Shown: piece after piece, positions 63,177 to 64,000 of the stretch | Layout of the letters: every line of letters begins with the position of its first letter | How positions within the stretch are numbered: the first letter of the stretch is position 1 | From: Rhizobium lusitanum | GTDB lineage: Bacteria; Pseudomonadota; Alphaproteobacteria; Rhizobiales; Rhizobiaceae | Direction: 5' to 3' | DNA length: 64,000 nucleotides | NCBI RefSeq assembly: GCF_014189535.1 | Contig: NZ_CP050307.1 | Location: forward strand, 1,116,001-1,180,000 | The notes under the pieces: model-generated | The model's input: only the letters and a program-made list of their open reading frames with translations | What the model was told of the DNA's origin: nothing | Databases searched by the model: none | Made by a program: the position numbers and the translations under genes

Positions 63177-64000
63177 ATGACCCAGAAACTTGTCATCATT
63201 GGCAACGGCATGGCGCCCGGTCGCATGCTGGAACATCTTCTCGAAAAGGCGCCAGACCTTTATCAGGTCACGATCTTCAACGCCGAACCGCGCGTCAACT
63301 ACGATCGCATCATGCTGTCGCCGGTCCTCTCGGGCGAAAAGGACTACGAGCAGATCATCATCCATGGCGACGGATGGTACATCAAGAACAACATCACCCT
63401 CTACAAGGGCCACAAGATCGTCGCCATCGATCGCGCCGCCAAGACCGTCACCTCGGATCATGGCGTTACCGAGAGCTACGACAAGCTGGTGATCGCCACC
63501 GGCTCCGTGCCCTTCATCATTCCCGTTCCCGGAGCAAACCTGCCGGGTGTCTTGAGCTATCGCGATCTGGACGACGTCAATGCCATGCTGCTTGCCGCCC
63601 AGTCCCGGGCCAAGGCGGTCGTCATTGGCGGCGGCCTGCTGGGTCTCGAAGCCGCAGCCGGCCTCAATCTGCGCGGCATGGATGTCACCGTATTGCACGT
63701 CAATTCGACGCTGATGGAACGCCAGCTTGACCCCGCCGCAGGTTATCTCCTGGAAAAAGCGATCGAGGAGCGTGGCATCAAGGTCATCACCAAGGCCAAT
63801 ACCAAGGCGATCGTCGGCAATGGCAAGGTCGAGGGCGTGGAACTGGCCGACGGCACCATCATTCCGGCAACGCTGGTGGTGATGGCGGTCGGCATTCGCC
63901 CGAGTGCCGGGCTTGCCAAGGATGCCGGGCTTGCCGTCAACAGGGGCATCGTCGTCGATGCCGGCATGAGCACGTCGGATGGCAATATCTACGCGCTCGG
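63177..64000 (+). CDS. nirB: Assimilatory nitrite reductase large subunit, N-terminal part (runs off window)
   Basis: Starts ATG at 63177, four bases after the nrtC stop, and is open to the window end (274 codons). The FAD-binding opening is KLVIIGNGMAPGRMLEHLLE, followed by EPRVNYDRIMLSPVLSGEKD, KLVIATGSVPFIIPVPG, the NADH-binding AVVIGGGLLGLEAAAGLNLRG and MAVGIRPSAGLAKDAGLAV. These belong to the NirB flavin domains; the [2Fe-2S], sirohaem and 4Fe-4S regions lie beyond the window. It reduces nitrite to ammonium with NADH. Confidence 0.94.
   Translation, partial: MTQKLVIIGNGMAPGRMLEHLLEKAPDLYQVTIFNAEPRVNYDRIMLSPVLSGEKDYEQIIIHGDGWYIKNNITLYKGHKIVAIDRAAKTVTSDHGVTESYDKLVIATGSVPFIIPVPGANLPGVLSYRDLDDVNAMLLAAQSRAKAVVIGGGLLGLEAAAGLNLRGMDVTVLHVNSTLMERQLDPAAGYLLEKAIEERGIKVITKANTKAIVGNGKVEGVELADGTIIPATLVVMAVGIRPSAGLAKDAGLAVNRGIVVDAGMSTSDGNIYAL

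Overview
The window looks like chromosomal or large-replicon DNA of a Rhizobiales alphaproteobacterium, most like the Rhizobium/Agrobacterium group. Reasons: dense high-GC coding, many ABC-transporter catabolic operons each with its own LysR/GntR/AraC regulator, a rhizobial Porin_2-type porin, a mat (malonate) locus, a pqqABCDE operon, and a NasS/NasT-controlled nitrate assimilation operon. I saw no rRNA, tRNA, CRISPR array, transposase or phage gene.

Layout. 1-2.2 kb: malonate regulator (MatR type) divergent from the 5' end of malonyl-CoA decarboxylase, then a luciferase-like monooxygenase. 2.2-8.6 kb: an amino-acid-type ABC transporter with an M20 amidohydrolase and a dihydroxyphthalate-decarboxylase-like protein, divergent from a MocR regulator. 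8.6-12.9 kb: a cobalamin riboswitch driving a FecBCD/BtuFCD-type transporter, whose permease gene is frameshifted, plus a SAM methyltransferase. 13-18.5 kb: 3-dehydroshikimate dehydratase/HPPD-like fusion and a 2-oxoadipate dioxygenase (HglS family), each with a LysR regulator. 18.4-30.6 kb: a two-armed catabolic regulon with PdxA2-like dehydrogenase, iron alcohol dehydrogenase, cytoplasmic sialidase-fold protein and DapA-family aldolase on one strand, and a dipeptide-type ABC transporter, DUF1537 four-carbon acid kinase and GntR regulator on the other.

30.7-36.8 kb holds the most unusual locus: three SPFH/band-7 (HflK/HflC-like) genes, one with a six-helix membrane extension and one with a histidine-rich tail, coupled to a P1B-type metal ATPase that also has a histidine-rich N-terminus. 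37-42.6 kb: two convergent AraC paralogues, DeoR and TetR regulators and a porin. 43.2-45.9 kb: folD, purU and a PanB homologue without the usual metal ligands. 46.2-49.9 kb: a FecBCD-type transporter ending in a ModA-like protein, preceded by a striking inverted repeat. 50.3-51.4 kb: a 50-residue protein, ribosomal protein S21 and a frameshifted exported protein. 51.7-54.9 kb: complete pqqABCDE, including the 31-residue pqqA. 55-57.6 kb: a small conserved-looking protein and htpG. 57.8-64 kb: nasT, nasS, a sigma-54 promoter with an ANTAR-type leader, nrtABC and the start of nirB.

How the genes work together. Most blocks are self-contained import-plus-catabolism modules for plant or soil compounds under local repressors. 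The nitrate block is the best understood: NasS senses nitrate and releases NasT, which should antiterminate the leader before nrtA. The SPFH-ATPase operon is inferred to form a membrane platform around a metal pump. Two single-base frameshifts, both in short G/C homopolymers, need checking before those genes are called dead.
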